This document shows, piece by piece, positions 10,048-19,184 of a stretch of 34,219 nt of DNA. Each line of letters opens with the position of its first letter. Positions within the stretch are counted from its first letter, which is position 1. The stretch is from contig JALDAE010000006.1 in assembly GCA_022729335.1 (NCBI GenBank), forward strand, positions 1-34,219. Direction: 5' to 3'. The DNA comes from Candidatus Nanoanaerosalina halalkaliphila. Lineage in GTDB: Archaea; Nanohalarchaeota; Nanosalinia; Nanosalinales; Nanoanaerosalinaceae. Both the position numbers and the translations under genes were made by a program. The notes beneath the pieces were generated by a model. It was not told the origin of the DNA, did no database searches, and worked only from the letters and a program-made list of their open reading frames with translations.

Positions 10048-10122
10048 TGGAGTATAACTACCTTGTTTCAAGTGGAAAAGGTTTTAAGATTAGTGATTCT
10101 AATTTATTCCATCAGGGGTACA

Positions 10123-11316
10123 ATGAGTTCATTACAGGATAAGTTCACCAAGTACTTGGAAAACGAATCCATTTTTCAGAACAAGGATATTCTTTCTAAT
10201 ACCTACCATCCGGATGATATACTCCACAGAGAAGAACAGATAGACGAGCTTGCATCGATACTTGCCCCTTGTTTGAAAGGAAATGATCCTTCAAATGTTT
10301 TTGTATATGGAACTGTTGGAACAGGTAAGACTCTGGTTACAAAACATGTATGTGATGAGCTTTTGAATGTTGCTGAAACAAGCCCTAGTTCACTGGATAT
10401 TATTTATATAAACTGCAAGATGAAAAAAGTTGCTGATACAGAGTACAGACTTTCTGCAAAGCTTGCAAGAGAGTTAGGAGCTGAAGTACCTGCAACAGGT
10501 CTCCCTACGGATGCTGTTTATGATAGATTTTTTGAGGCTATGGAGGAAAAAGAAGGTGTTGTTATTATAGTTCTGGATGAGATAGATGCTCTGGTAAGGA
10601 AAATAGGAGATGATTTCCTGTATAATTTAACCAGGATTAACGACAACCTTGAATCAACAAAGGTTTCACTTGTGGGTATTTCTAACGATTTAAATTTTGT
10701 TGACTATATAGATGCAAGGGTTAAGAGCTCTCTTTCAGAGGAAGAAATTATTTTCCCTCCCTATGATGGAATGGAACTTAAAAAGATTTTGAAACAGAGG
10801 TGTGAGGAAGGCTTTAATGATGATGTTATTGGAAGCGGTGTTATCTCTAAATGCGCTGCACTTGCTGCAAGCGAACATGGAGATGCAAGAAGAGCTATTG
10901 ATTTGCTTCGTGTTGCCGGAGAACTTGCTGAAAGAGATGAAAAAAATAAAGTCACCACCGAATATGTTGATCAAGCACAAAACAAAATAGAAAAAGACAG
11001 GGTGGTTGAAGCAGTCAGAAACCAACCAAAACACTCTCAAATCATACTTTACACCATAATAAATATGGATGAAGGTGAGGTACATACAGGCGATGTTTAC
11101 AAGGAATACCAGGACCAGGCCAGGAAGGCGGGGACGGATCCTTTGACCCAAAGAAGAATAAGCGATCTTATAGCCGAACTTGATATGCTCGGTGTTATTA
11201 ACGCAAGAGTTGTTTCGAAAGGTAGATATGGAAGGACAAGAAAGATTTCAGTGGATCTGGATTCTCATATAACGAAAAAACTTTCCAACATGTTAGAGGA
11301 TAAATTTTATTTGTGA
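10123..11316 (+). CDS. Orc1/Cdc6 replication initiator
   Basis: ATG at 10123 gives MSSLQDKFTKYLENESIFQNKDILSNTYHPDDILHREEQIDELA...VYGTVGTGKTLVTKHV (Walker A), VIIVLDEIDAL (Walker B), and a C-terminal winged-helix region. The track start at 10036 runs through the ORB-like region and is probably too long. Confidence 0.94.
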   Translation: MSSLQDKFTKYLENESIFQNKDILSNTYHPDDILHREEQIDELASILAPCLKGNDPSNVFVYGTVGTGKTLVTKHVCDELLNVAETSPSSLDIIYINCKMKKVADTEYRLSAKLARELGAEVPATGLPTDAVYDRFFEAMEEKEGVVIIVLDEIDALVRKIGDDFLYNLTRINDNLESTKVSLVGISNDLNFVDYIDARVKSSLSEEEIIFPPYDGMELKKILKQRCEEGFNDDVIGSGVISKCAALAASEHGDARRAIDLLRVAGELAERDEKNKVTTEYVDQAQNKIEKDRVVEAVRNQPKHSQIILYTIINMDEGEVHTGDVYKEYQDQARKAGTDPLTQRRISDLIAELDMLGVINARVVSKGRYGRTRKISVDLDSHITKKLSNMLEDKFYL

Positions 11317-11326
11317 AGGGTTCTAG

Positions 11327-12727
11327 ATGAGTAAAAACGGCATAGTAAAAAGATTTATGGAAGAAGGAATTACATTAAGTCCTGAAATAGTAGATTCTAT
11401 TTCTGAAAGAGATTTTTACAAAGTTAAAGAGTTTGAAGAAGAAATAGATCATCTTGACAAGGAGACACTTTCCAGGATCAGGTCCAAGGATAAATGTGAA
11501 GAAAAAGAGTTTGAGACAAGCATCACGGTTGAGAAATGTTTTGAAGGTGCAGAAAAAGAAAAAGATGTGGATGAATTCGTTCAGTATTTCAACGACAGGT
11601 TTTTCCGTTTGAAGGATTTTCTGATCAATAGAGTAGAGCTTTCTGATGCTGTATCGATAGGAAGGCTGAGTAGTTACAGTGAAAAAGAGGATGTTTCTAT
11701 AATTGGAATGGTGGAGAACAAGTACAAGGTAAGTAGCGGAAGGTGGATTGTTAATGTTGAGGATGACACAGGCTCAACAAAGGTTTTGGTGGATGAGGAT
11801 GAGGGCGAGTGGATTGTTTCTGATGAGGTACTGGGGTTTAAAGGGGTTACAGGGGATGATATAGTTTTTTCTAGTGAAGTTGTTAGACCTGATGTACCTC
11901 TTTCCAGGGATTATGGCGAGACTGATGACGAAGTTTACGCTGCTTTTTTATCGGACCTCCACTTTGGTTCAAAAGATACTCTAGAGAATAAAGCGATGAA
12001 ATTCGCCGAGTGGATTTGTTCTGGTAGTGGTATTGCGGAAAAAATAGGTTATGTTTTTCTGAACGGTGATATCGCTGAGGGTATAGGGAATTATCCGGGT
12101 CAGGAAGACGACCTGGTTGTTGAAGATGTTTACAGTCAGTACGATCAGTTCCAAGAATTTGTTGAGATACTACCGGAACATATACAGATAATTGTAACAC
12201 CTGGAAACCACGACGTTGTTAGAATGGCCGAGCCTCAGCCACCTTTACCTGAAAAAATCTGCGAAAACCTGCATGATAAACAAAACGTACATTTTCTTTC
12301 GAATCCCGCAACCGTGAAAATACATGATAGTAAAGAAGGTGAAGGTCTCAGAGTTTTACTGTACCACGGATATTCATTTGACGGTCACGTGGATTCAATA
12401 CCGGATTTAAGAGAAAACGCCTATGAAGATCCTTGCAGATGCATGGTGGATTATATAAAGAGAAGACATCTCGCACCAACATACGGTACCAGCCTTTTAA
12501 GCCCTGAGGACAGGGATTATCTCGTTATTGATAAAGTACCCGATATTTTTGTTATGGGACATACTCATGGTTTCAATGTTTCCAATTACAAGGGAATAAA
12601 TCTGATATCATCGGGTACACTTCAGAGCCAGACATCTTTCCAGAAAAGGATGGGACACAAACCAGACCCGGGAAAAATCGCACTTGTGAACCTTTCCTCC
12701 AGGGACGTGAAGGTGAAGGAGGTATAG
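11327..12727 (+). CDS. polB: DNA polymerase D small subunit DP1 (exonuclease/phosphoesterase)
   Basis: 466 aa; FLSDLHFGS, LNGDIAEG, VTPGNHD, LLYHGYSFD, VMGHTHGFN phosphoesterase motifs. Confidence 0.93.
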   Translation: MSKNGIVKRFMEEGITLSPEIVDSISERDFYKVKEFEEEIDHLDKETLSRIRSKDKCEEKEFETSITVEKCFEGAEKEKDVDEFVQYFNDRFFRLKDFLINRVELSDAVSIGRLSSYSEKEDVSIIGMVENKYKVSSGRWIVNVEDDTGSTKVLVDEDEGEWIVSDEVLGFKGVTGDDIVFSSEVVRPDVPLSRDYGETDDEVYAAFLSDLHFGSKDTLENKAMKFAEWICSGSGIAEKIGYVFLNGDIAEGIGNYPGQEDDLVVEDVYSQYDQFQEFVEILPEHIQIIVTPGNHDVVRMAEPQPPLPEKICENLHDKQNVHFLSNPATVKIHDSKEGEGLRVLLYHGYSFDGHVDSIPDLRENAYEDPCRCMVDYIKRRHLAPTYGTSLLSPEDRDYLVIDKVPDIFVMGHTHGFNVSNYKGINLISSGTLQSQTSFQKRMGHKPDPGKIALVNLSSRDVKVKEV

Positions 12728-12765
12728 TAGTGAATAACACAGTTCAGAAAGACAGGTGTAAATAA

Positions 12766-15700
12766 ATGGATGAAAGCATGAAGAGTTATTTCGAAAGCAT
12801 TGAGAAGAAGACTGATAAAGCCTATGAAGTTGCGGAGAGAGCAAGGTCCAAGGGAAAAGACCCCGAAGACTCTGTTGATATACCTGTAGCCGAGAATCTT
12901 GCTGCCAAGTCTCTGGGTCTTATTTCTGCTTCTCTATACCCTGAACTTGAGGGTTGTGGAGCTGAGGATAGGATCAAGGAACTTGAAGAAAAATATGGTA
13001 AAAACGATGAAAGGGTAGCTTTCAAAATAGGCGGGGAGATAGCTGAAGAAAAATTTATAGAATTTGATTCTCTTGAAGATGCTGTTGATGCTGGATTAAG
13101 AGTTGGGCTTGCATATATGACAGGTGGTATCGTCACTGCGCCACTGGAAGGAATATCAGATTCGTATATAAAAGAAAACGATGACGGCACAGAGTATCTG
13201 GCTGTGTCATATGCGGGACCCATCAGATCAGCAGGTGGGACAGCTTCCGCCATGTCAGTTCTTCTTGCTGATTATATCAGAAAAAGTGTCGGACTTGACA
13301 GATTCAAGATAAGAGATGATGAAATAGAGAGATACGCCGTGGAAGTTGAAGATTATTATACTAGGGTAACAACCAAGCAGTATACTCCAGAAAGAAAGGA
13401 GACAAGGTTTATTGCGGAAAACGTACCTGTTGAAATAACAGGAACCCCTACTGAAAGCCTTGAAGTATCCAGCAAAAAAGACCTGGAAAGGATCGATACC
13501 AACAGGATTAGAGGGGGAATGTGTTTGATATATCTCGACGGTTTACCTCTTAAGGCCCCGAAGATAAAGAAAAGGGTCAATAGCTATGGTGAGGAGTTCA
13601 ACATTACTAACTGGTCATGGGTTGAGGATTATCTTGAACTTCAGCACGAAATTCATTCGGGTTCTGATGATGAAGAGGAAGAATCAGAGGAAGAACAGGA
13701 AGAAGAGAAAGTCGGTTATACGTCCAGCGACAAGTTTCTAGATCATGTTGTTGCAGGAAGGCCTATTTTTTCATTCCCAAATAGAAGAGGAGGTTTTAGA
13801 ATTAGATACGGCAGGTCCAGAACAGCAGGTCTTGCATCTCTTTCTTTTCACCCGGCCACGCTTGTAATAACAGAGGGTTTTATGGCTCTGGGCACACAGC
13901 TTAAGATGGAGTACCCGGGAAAGGCAACGGTTTCGATGCCATGTGATTCTATTGAGGGACCTGTTGTTAGGCTTGAAGACGGCACAGTCAGATGTATTGA
14001 AACGGTTGAACAAGCCAGAAAGTTGAAGGATGATGTCGATGAGATACTTTTTCTTGGAGATGTTCTTGTTCCGTATGGCGAGTTCGTTGAGAACGGAAAG
14101 GATCTGGTTCCTTCTCCATATGTAGTGGAATGGTGGGCTCAAGAGGCTAAAAAAGAGATTGAAGGAGGAGAAACTGTAGAAGATATAGATATCGATAGAT
14201 TTGTGGAGAGACCTTTTGAGGTGCCGGAGTTCGAGGAGGGCATGAAGATTTCTGATGAGCTAGGGATACCTCTTCATCCATGGCTGACTTTTTTCTGGTC
14301 CGGTATTGATTTTGAAGTTTTTAAGAAACTGTATGAAGAGGTTGAAAAAACAGATTTTAACTCCGGAGATCGAATGAAACTTGGTAAAGATGCTAAAGAA
14401 CCGCTTGAGGAACTTTTCGTCGAACACGAGGTGGAAGACGATAAAATAGTTTTGTCTGAAAAAGATTCCAAGATTTTATACAATTCACTGGATCCTGAAA
14501 ACACTTCTGCAGAAGATTTCGAGGATAGCATACTTGAGAAAATAACCGAAGTCCTTGGAGTCGAGCTGAGAAAAAGAGACACTATTTATATAGGCGGGAG
14601 GATGGGCAGACCGGAAAAAGCCGAGAGAAGATCTTTGAAAGGAGATCCTCATTTTCTTTTTCCCTGTGGATCTGAAGAGGGAGGAAGAATGCGTAATATA
14701 ATGAGGAGTTATGGGGAGTACGGTACTGTGAACGAGGAGATAATACAGAATTACTGTGAAAGCTGTAACAGGATCGTTCATTTTTCATACTGTCCTTACT
14801 GTGAAGGAGATGTTGAGAACATCAAGATATGCAAGAAATGCGGGAGAAAAACCGACAAGGACAAGTGCGGTTCGTGTGGAACCGAAACAAGCAGGAAAAA
14901 ATGGACGGATATACCTGTCAAGGAGCTAATGAACAAGGCGAAGAGAAACCTGGGTATGAGGGTGTTACCCGAATTATTGAAATCTCCCAAAAAAGTCACC
15001 GGAAAGCACAGACATGTTGAACCGATAGAAAAAGGGCTTTTGAGGGAAAAATACGACCTTTATGTGAACAAGGACGGCACAGTTAGATATGACTCAACGG
15101 ATCTCACCCTTACTCATTTCAAGCCCTGCGAGATCAGTACTTCAGTTGAAAAACTAAGGGAAATGGGTTACAAGGAAGATATAAACGGAGAACCACTTGA
15201 GGACGAGAACCAGGTTTTAACTTTAAAACCACAGGACATAGTTCTTTCAAAGAACTCTTTCAATTATTCTGCTGACGAGTATCTTTTCAATGTCTCTAAG
15301 TTTGTTGACGAGCTCCTAGAAAAATTCTACGGCATGGATTCTTTTTATGGATTTGAGGAACCGAACGACGTTGTTGGAGAACTTGTTATAGGTCTTGCAC
15401 CTCACACATCCGGAGGAATAGTGGGAAGGATCGTTGGATTCGCCGATGCTAAAGGCACATATGCACATCCTTACTGGCACGCGGCAAAGAGACGTAACTG
15501 CGACGGAGACGAGGACAGCGTAATCCTTTTGATGGACGCTCTTTTAAACTTTTCAAGACAGTTTTTACCGGACAGCACAGGTTCAAGAACTATGGACGCT
15601 CCGTTAATTCTTTCCACAATTTTGCATCCTGACGAGGTAGATGACGAGTCCTGGAACGTTGATATCGTGGACGAGTATCCTCTTGAGTTGTATGAAAAAT

Positions 15701-16248
15701 CTCAAGAGTTTTGTTCTCCTTTTGAGGTTGACGTAGATATAGCGGAAAACCTTATAGAGAAGGATAAACCCTTTGATTTTGGCTACACTCATCCATGTAC
15801 AGATATTGAGGATGGTCCTGTACAGTCCAACTATGTTAGTTTGGGAGATATGTCCGAGAAAGTTCAGACACAGCTCACTCTTGGAGAGACAATAAAGTCG
15901 GTTGACGAGGATATGCTTGCAGAGCTACTGTTAACGGAGCATTTCATACCGGATATAAAGGGTAACCTTAACGCTTTTTCCCGCCAGAGATTCAGATGTG
16001 TTGACTGCAATGAGAAGTATCGACGAGTACCTCTTAGAGGAGAGTGTACAGAATGCGGAGGTAAACTTCTGTTGACAGTATCTGAAGGAGCTATAAGAAA
16101 GTATTTGGAGCCTTCTGAAGAGATAGCAGACGAATTTGATATATCTACATATAGAGAACAGTACATATACCTTCTGAAAGACCAGATTATTTCTCTTTTT
16201 GGACGGGCTGATCGACAGTCAAGTCTTGGCCAGTTCACAGCTGACTAA
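12766..16248 (+). CDS. polC: DNA polymerase D large subunit DP2
   Basis: 1160 aa; AVSYAGPIRSAGGTASAMSVLLADYIR, HPYWHAAKRRNCDGDEDSVILLMDALLNFSRQFLP, Zn-finger cysteine clusters. No intein apparent at the NCDGD motif. Confidence 0.96.
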   Translation: MDESMKSYFESIEKKTDKAYEVAERARSKGKDPEDSVDIPVAENLAAKSLGLISASLYPELEGCGAEDRIKELEEKYGKNDERVAFKIGGEIAEEKFIEFDSLEDAVDAGLRVGLAYMTGGIVTAPLEGISDSYIKENDDGTEYLAVSYAGPIRSAGGTASAMSVLLADYIRKSVGLDRFKIRDDEIERYAVEVEDYYTRVTTKQYTPERKETRFIAENVPVEITGTPTESLEVSSKKDLERIDTNRIRGGMCLIYLDGLPLKAPKIKKRVNSYGEEFNITNWSWVEDYLELQHEIHSGSDDEEEESEEEQEEEKVGYTSSDKFLDHVVAGRPIFSFPNRRGGFRIRYGRSRTAGLASLSFHPATLVITEGFMALGTQLKMEYPGKATVSMPCDSIEGPVVRLEDGTVRCIETVEQARKLKDDVDEILFLGDVLVPYGEFVENGKDLVPSPYVVEWWAQEAKKEIEGGETVEDIDIDRFVERPFEVPEFEEGMKISDELGIPLHPWLTFFWSGIDFEVFKKLYEEVEKTDFNSGDRMKLGKDAKEPLEELFVEHEVEDDKIVLSEKDSKILYNSLDPENTSAEDFEDSILEKITEVLGVELRKRDTIYIGGRMGRPEKAERRSLKGDPHFLFPCGSEEGGRMRNIMRSYGEYGTVNEEIIQNYCESCNRIVHFSYCPYCEGDVENIKICKKCGRKTDKDKCGSCGTETSRKKWTDIPVKELMNKAKRNLGMRVLPELLKSPKKVTGKHRHVEPIEKGLLREKYDLYVNKDGTVRYDSTDLTLTHFKPCEISTSVEKLREMGYKEDINGEPLEDENQVLTLKPQDIVLSKNSFNYSADEYLFNVSKFVDELLEKFYGMDSFYGFEEPNDVVGELVIGLAPHTSGGIVGRIVGFADAKGTYAHPYWHAAKRRNCDGDEDSVILLMDALLNFSRQFLPDSTGSRTMDAPLILSTILHPDEVDDESWNVDIVDEYPLELYEKSQEFCSPFEVDVDIAENLIEKDKPFDFGYTHPCTDIEDGPVQSNYVSLGDMSEKVQTQLTLGETIKSVDEDMLAELLLTEHFIPDIKGNLNAFSRQRFRCVDCNEKYRRVPLRGECTECGGKLLLTVSEGAIRKYLEPSEEIADEFDISTYREQYIYLLKDQIISLFGRADRQSSLGQFTAD

Positions 16249-16660
16249 ATATTTTTCACGTGTTCAAAGGTTTTGTAATCGTTTTTCCAAGGGGTTTTTA
16301 TTTATTTCTGCACATGAAACTAAGGGGTTTATATGGTTTTCGTTCACAAGGTCCAAAAATTTTGAACAGGGTTTATATGTTTTGTTGTGGTGGAAATTGT
16401 TGTTTTGTTATATATGTATGTGAAGTTTTTTCCTATCTAAAGAACTCAACAAAACTGTTTTATGTTGTTATTTTATAGTGGTTATTTTAGGAGAAATGAA
16501 GGGGTGTTTAGTTGTTCCGCCGGACCGGTTTTGTTGACCGGTTTTTGTTCCAGATGAAACAAGGGGGTGTGTGGTTCAAACATTTGTTTCACCTTCATTT
16601 TTTGTTTCATTTCAGATAATAATAGATAGTTTTAATTACCTTGGTTGACAATTTTTTGGT
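16249..16660 (+). other. Non-coding candidate replication-origin DNA with plus-oriented ORB-like elements
   Basis: No credible CDS. Repeated dyad/G-string words: TTTTTCCAAGGGGTTTTT (about 16282-16299), CTGCACATGAAACTAAGGGGTTTATATGG (about 16308-16336), TTGAACAGGGTTTATATG (about 16362-16379), TTTAGGAGAAATGAAGGGGTG (about 16486-16506), GTTCCAGATGAAACAAGGGGGTGTGTGG (16547-16574). Confidence 0.5.
16523..16549 (+). repeat. Tandem direct repeat GACCGGTTTTGTT / GACCGGTTTTTGTT
   Basis: Direct reading; 13- and 14-bp units, immediately 5' of the best ORB-like element. Confidence 0.85.
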
Positions 16661-17083
16661 ATGGATAAGTTGAGTGTCAGCGAAATAATGAGTGAAGAAG
16701 TGTTTGGAATAGACAAGGAAACCACTATCAGCGAAGCTGCACAGGAAATGGAAAACAAGGACGTTAGAGGGCTAGTGGTTGTAGAGAACGATGAAGTGAT
16801 AGGGATTATAGCAGGAAAAGATATTTTATATAAAGTAGTTGCCAAAGAAAAAGATCCTTCTTCTATAAAAGTAAAGGATGTGATGACAGAAGACGTTATC
16901 GTTTGCTTTAAAACAGACGGTGTTTATGACGTTGCTGTAAAAATGATAAAGAACGATATATCAAGAATACCGATAGTTTCTGGCTCGGGAGATGTAGTGG
17001 GCATAGTGACACAAACAGATCTTTTGCACACATGGCCAGGATATGTTGACCTGCTTGAGGAACTGGCATCCGGACAGAGATAA
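16661..17083 (+). CDS. CBS-domain protein (two CBS motifs)
   Basis: 140 aa; MDKLSVSEIMSEEVFGIDKETTISEAAQEMENKDVRGLVVVENDEVIGIIAGKDIL and VKDVMTEDVIVC...DISRIPIVSGSGDVVGIVTQTDLL. Confidence 0.92.
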   Translation: MDKLSVSEIMSEEVFGIDKETTISEAAQEMENKDVRGLVVVENDEVIGIIAGKDILYKVVAKEKDPSSIKVKDVMTEDVIVCFKTDGVYDVAVKMIKNDISRIPIVSGSGDVVGIVTQTDLLHTWPGYVDLLEELASGQR

Positions 17084-17249
17084 TGAACCATCTAAACAAT
17101 ATTAATTATGGAAGCAGGTAATTTAATTACAAGACTGTTCATAATTCTTTCATAAGTAAAAATAGCATCACAAAATAAATACCTGGATAAATGAAATGTA
17201 ACAGCCCCATAGTTTTTGAATATCAGCTAACTATACTTCTTTGTGTCGT

Positions 17250-17831
17250 ATGGGTTTGGAAAAGATTTACGATAAAACACAGGGTTTTTGGAGCAGAAAT
17301 CTCGAAAGCCTTGATGACTTCTTCGAGAGAAAAGTTTACGAAAATTTTGTCTCGGATTTATTTGAAGAAGACCGCTCAAAAGAAATTAGACCTCCAAACC
17401 TTAAATCAAAAAAAGATACAAAGAACTATATATATCAGCTAACTGATAAATTGGAAGAAACAGGATTAAGCGATTACAGCCTTGAAAAAGATCTGGGAGA
17501 GAACAATACTCAAGAATATATAAATCATTTTCTTGATAGCTGTGACGAAATAAGATCGGAACTTGATGAAAAAATAGAAGATATAGATATAGGTTTCAAG
17601 AAAGAAGCCGGAAAATACTCTGCTTTGGGAGCTACCATCGGTTATGGATTGGGAAGTGTTTTGGGCGAACCCACACTTTCACTTGTAATGGTTTATCACG
17701 CAGTGCTGTTTTCAGGACTCAACACATCAATAAAAAAGGACAAGAAAGAAAAGCTTGAAAACAAGAGAGAACTGGTCGATGATATAGAGGAAGAATACAT
17801 GGAAAAATATATGGACGAAGATATAATGTAG
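17250..17831 (+). CDS. Hypothetical protein with charged N-terminus, short hydrophobic Gly-rich segment and charged tail
   Basis: ATG at 17250 (MGLEKIYDKTQGFWSRNLESL). Hydrophobic stretch YSALGATIGYGLGSVLGEPTLSLVMVYHAVLFSGL. No family recognised. Confidence 0.7.
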   Translation: MGLEKIYDKTQGFWSRNLESLDDFFERKVYENFVSDLFEEDRSKEIRPPNLKSKKDTKNYIYQLTDKLEETGLSDYSLEKDLGENNTQEYINHFLDSCDEIRSELDEKIEDIDIGFKKEAGKYSALGATIGYGLGSVLGEPTLSLVMVYHAVLFSGLNTSIKKDKKEKLENKRELVDDIEEEYMEKYMDEDIM

Positions 17832-18134
17832 TTTCTCCCTAAATACGTTATTTTTTAGATTATTACCAACCTGGCAGATCCACCAGACGACTAAAAAACC
17901 TTTTTTTTCTTCGGCATCAACCCTCTTTCTCCTAGTCATAACTCTTACTAGAAGCCCTGTAAACCTGTTTTTTCAACCCTAGAACCCCTCTAGTTTACCT
18001 AAACCCTCTCCATTTCCAACATTTTTCTGAACAATTAATTAGAAAAAACGTGAAACCAAAGAATTGTCCACGAACATTCCGAAGTACTGGGATTTTCGGT
18101 TACTTATTTTAAGTTGTGATGTTCATTTCTTCAT
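17832..18134 (-). other. Non-coding region with minus-oriented ORB-like G-strings
   Basis: Reverse complement contains GTTGGAAATGGAGAGGGTTTAG, GTAAACTAGAGGGGTTCTAG, CTAGGGTTGAAAAA, ACTAGGAGAAAGAGGGTTGATG. The last resembles plus-strand TTTAGGAGAAATGAAGGGGTG at about 16486. Confidence 0.4.
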
Positions 18135-18596
18135 ATGTATATAGAAGAGGAGGTCGGAAGGAAAACAACGACGGTGAATGTTTCTGACTGGGAGAATGCT
18201 TACAAGGAAGTTAAGCACCTACTCGAATCCAGGTTCAAGTTTGACAGGGTTGAAGAAGAAAAGTTCCGGCACCATGTTGAAAGAGGCCTTATCATATCCA
18301 AGATCAACTGCTACATTGAGGTAGATGATTTTTCTTACAAGGAGGTAACCCTGGTACTGAACATAACAAAGGACGAGGCCGAAGGTAAATCAGCTACAGT
18401 TACTGTGGATTCAAAGGGTGAAGTAGTGACCAATTATTCCAACGAAAACGGAAAAAGAAGCGTATGGTATTATGCTTTTAGAAGTATTTATGACAAGTTC
18501 ATATATGGCCAGGCAAGAGGTAAATGGAAAGAAGATACAGCTGAACTTGTCAGAGAGGTGCATTCAGAGTTGAGAGGCAGCCTCAAAAACCTTTGA
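18135..18596 (+). CDS. Orphan protein, member 1 of a tandem trio
   Basis: 153 aa. Helix (AYKEVKHLLESRFKFDRVEEE) - beta region - C-terminal helix (YYAFRSIYDKFIYGQARGKWKEDTAELVREVHSELR). Directly abuts the next ORF. Confidence 0.75.
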   Translation: MYIEEEVGRKTTTVNVSDWENAYKEVKHLLESRFKFDRVEEEKFRHHVERGLIISKINCYIEVDDFSYKEVTLVLNITKDEAEGKSATVTVDSKGEVVTNYSNENGKRSVWYYAFRSIYDKFIYGQARGKWKEDTAELVREVHSELRGSLKNL

Positions 18597-19184
18597 GTGG
18601 TCAATATGAAAGAAGATGTTATAAAAAGGCGCGAGGAGGTTTACGGCAAGAATATCGAAGAGGTCGCAGAGTACTACAAGCATGTTTTGAGGATACTTGA
18701 GGAAATTGGTTTCGACGAGATAGAGGAGGACAGAAGCGAGATATGGGAATCACTTCCAATGAAACCAGATATTTTTGCATACAGGTACAAGGATCCATAC
18801 ACGAGGATAAGGATAAAGATAAAGACCCGTGTCAAGAAACCAAGGCCCAACAGGAGGGATGGCGAAAACACTGTGAAGGGAAGATTCGAGATTACTGGGA
18901 GAGTTACGAGGAAAAAAGATCCGGAGTGGAACCATCTTGACAAGTTCGTTGGTTCTACACCTATAGGCAAGACATCGGTATATTCGAAGGCCAAGGAAAA
19001 AATACTGAACTTTGTACAGGGTGTAGTTAATAGTTCGGAATGGGAAATATACAAGGAGGAAGCGGAAGAACTTGCTATTGAGGTTGCTTCAAGGTTAAGA
19101 CAAGTTATAGGATCTACGGAGGCCATAGGCAGAAGTAAACGTGAAGGTTTTGTTCCAAACTTCGGCTCAGAGAGGGATTTATGA
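18597..19184 (+). CDS. Orphan protein, member 2 of a tandem trio (start codon probably GTG 18597 or ATG 18606)
   Basis: 195 aa. EEVAEYYKHVLRILEEIGFDEIEED - beta region rich in Arg/Lys - C-terminal helices ending EEAEELAIEVASRLRQV. Confidence 0.75.
   Translation: MVNMKEDVIKRREEVYGKNIEEVAEYYKHVLRILEEIGFDEIEEDRSEIWESLPMKPDIFAYRYKDPYTRIRIKIKTRVKKPRPNRRDGENTVKGRFEITGRVTRKKDPEWNHLDKFVGSTPIGKTSVYSKAKEKILNFVQGVVNSSEWEIYKEEAEELAIEVASRLRQVIGSTEAIGRSKREGFVPNFGSERDL

Noticed and set aside
10036-10122. N-terminal extension of Orc1/Cdc6 (MQGWWSITTLFQ...)
   Set aside because: Not typical of the family and coincides with ORB-like and promoter sequence; ATG at 10123 gives a standard N-terminus.
12766-16248. 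Intein in DP2
   Set aside because: The sequence passes through HAAKRRNCDGDEDSVILLMDALLNFSRQFLP without interruption; no splicing-domain motifs seen.
16199-16478. ORFs 16199..16423 and 16260..16478 on +
   Set aside because: Low-complexity, overlapping frames through T/G-rich intergenic DNA with ORB-like repeats; no protein-like features.
17191-17442. ORF 17191..17442 on +
   Set aside because: Overlaps in another frame the better-supported ORF 17250..17831 and has no recognisable features.
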